Source of the DNA: JAZDLC01 sp043802345
GTDB taxonomy: Bacteria > Planctomycetota > B15-G4 > JADJEK01
NCBI GenBank assembly: GCA_043802345.1
Contig: JAZDLC010000494.1
Span: forward strand, 1 to 5,964
Length of the DNA: 5,964 nucleotides
Reading direction: 5' to 3'
Positions 5,595-5,964 of the stretch are shown piece after piece (the first letter of the stretch is position 1; each line of letters starts with the position of its first letter). Below the pieces are notes generated by a model. The model saw nothing but the letters and a program-made list of their open reading frames with translations, searched no databases and was not told where the DNA came from. Made by a program: the position numbers and the translations under genes.

Positions 5595-5964
5595 TCAGTT
5601 GGTGGGTCGCTCCAGGACCCGATCGCCGTCACTCAAGGACGGGTCGGGTGAGAGGACGACGATCTCGTCCTCTAATAGCCCTTCCTCGACCACGACCTGA
5701 TTCGATTTCTTCTGGCCCAGCTTGACCGGACGGTACCTGACGACGTCGCGCTCCAGCACGAAGACGCCGGTCTGGCGGTCCTTTCGGACCACAGCGTCGG
5801 CCGGAATCAGCAGCAGGTTATCAGCCGGCGGGGCCGCGTCAACGCCGGCCGTCGCCGCGGCCTCCTCGGTCACGAAGACGACCCGGACTCCCATTTCCGG
5901 CCGGAGGCGGTTGTCGCGCTCCGCGAAGGAGACCCTGACCTCGATGGTCGCCTTCTGCCGATCG
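5595..5964 (-). CDS. Partial HlyD/MacA-type periplasmic adaptor, C-terminal part
   Basis: The frame is open to the right edge of the window, so only the last 122 residues are seen; the ATG at 5894 is internal. Visible motifs are 'ATIEVRVSFAERDNRLRPEM' with 'GVRVVF' (the L-x-P-x-M-x-V-x-V signature of the adaptor beta-barrel domain), then 'LLLIPADAVV' with 'GVFVLERDVVRYRPVKLG' (the membrane-proximal domain) and 'VEEGLLEDEIVVLSPDPSLSDGDRV'. Such proteins (MacA, HlyD, RND membrane fusion proteins) are anchored in the inner membrane and link an inner-membrane pump to an outer-membrane channel. The stop codon at 5595-5597 is 8 bases before the ATPase start, so it is the first visible gene of the operon. 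The N-terminal helical hairpin, lipoyl domain and membrane anchor would lie outside the window. An outer-membrane TolC-like partner is not in view. Confidence 0.93.
   Translation of the reverse strand, partial: DRQKATIEVRVSFAERDNRLRPEMGVRVVFVTEEAAATAGVDAAPPADNLLLIPADAVVRKDRQTGVFVLERDVVRYRPVKLGQKKSNQVVVEEGLLEDEIVVLSPDPSLSDGDRVLERPTN

Overview
This GC-rich window looks like chromosome of an uncultured Gram-negative bacterium. A HlyD/MacA-type adaptor next to a LolD/MacB-type ATPase and FtsX-type permeases implies a two-membrane envelope. A PDZ protein with beta-sandwich modules and short tandem CCAGGAA-type repeats would fit Acidobacteriota, Planctomycetota or a similar phylum, but this placement is an impression and was not tested.

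Layout. Positions 1-978 (+) hold the 3' part of a protein made of repeated beta-rich modules ending in a PDZ domain; its start lies before the window. Positions 979-1378 form a 400-base non-coding stretch with two facing arrays of an 8-base repeat (about 1042-1066 and 1123-1146) and a long leader. Positions 1379-2416 (+) hold a 345-residue protein that reads as two PD-(D/E)XK nuclease-like domains in tandem: an HsdR-N-like one and an Mrr/restriction-endonuclease-like one. Positions 2417-2529 are a short convergent gap with a third copy of the same 8-base repeat. Positions 2530-5964 (-) form a tight operon read right to left: adaptor (5' end outside the window), ABC ATPase, FtsX-like permease 1, FtsX-like permease 2. 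The gaps between these genes are 8, 2 and 4 bases.

How the genes work together. The minus-strand operon encodes a complete MacAB/LolCDE-style mechanotransmission ABC system with a separate ATPase and two different permeases that probably pair as a heterodimer. The substrate cannot be read from sequence. The nuclease gene is unrelated to this operon, points the other way, has no methyltransferase or helicase beside it, and is bracketed by copies of one short repeat. It therefore looks like a single-gene passenger placed between two housekeeping-type loci.

The most interesting point is this repeat-bracketed nuclease-like gene. In both of its predicted active sites the expected lysine of the E-x-K motif is replaced (Arg at residue 76, Ser at residue 254), so it may be an altered or inactive nuclease, a DNA-binding protein, or an enzyme with a relocated catalytic residue.
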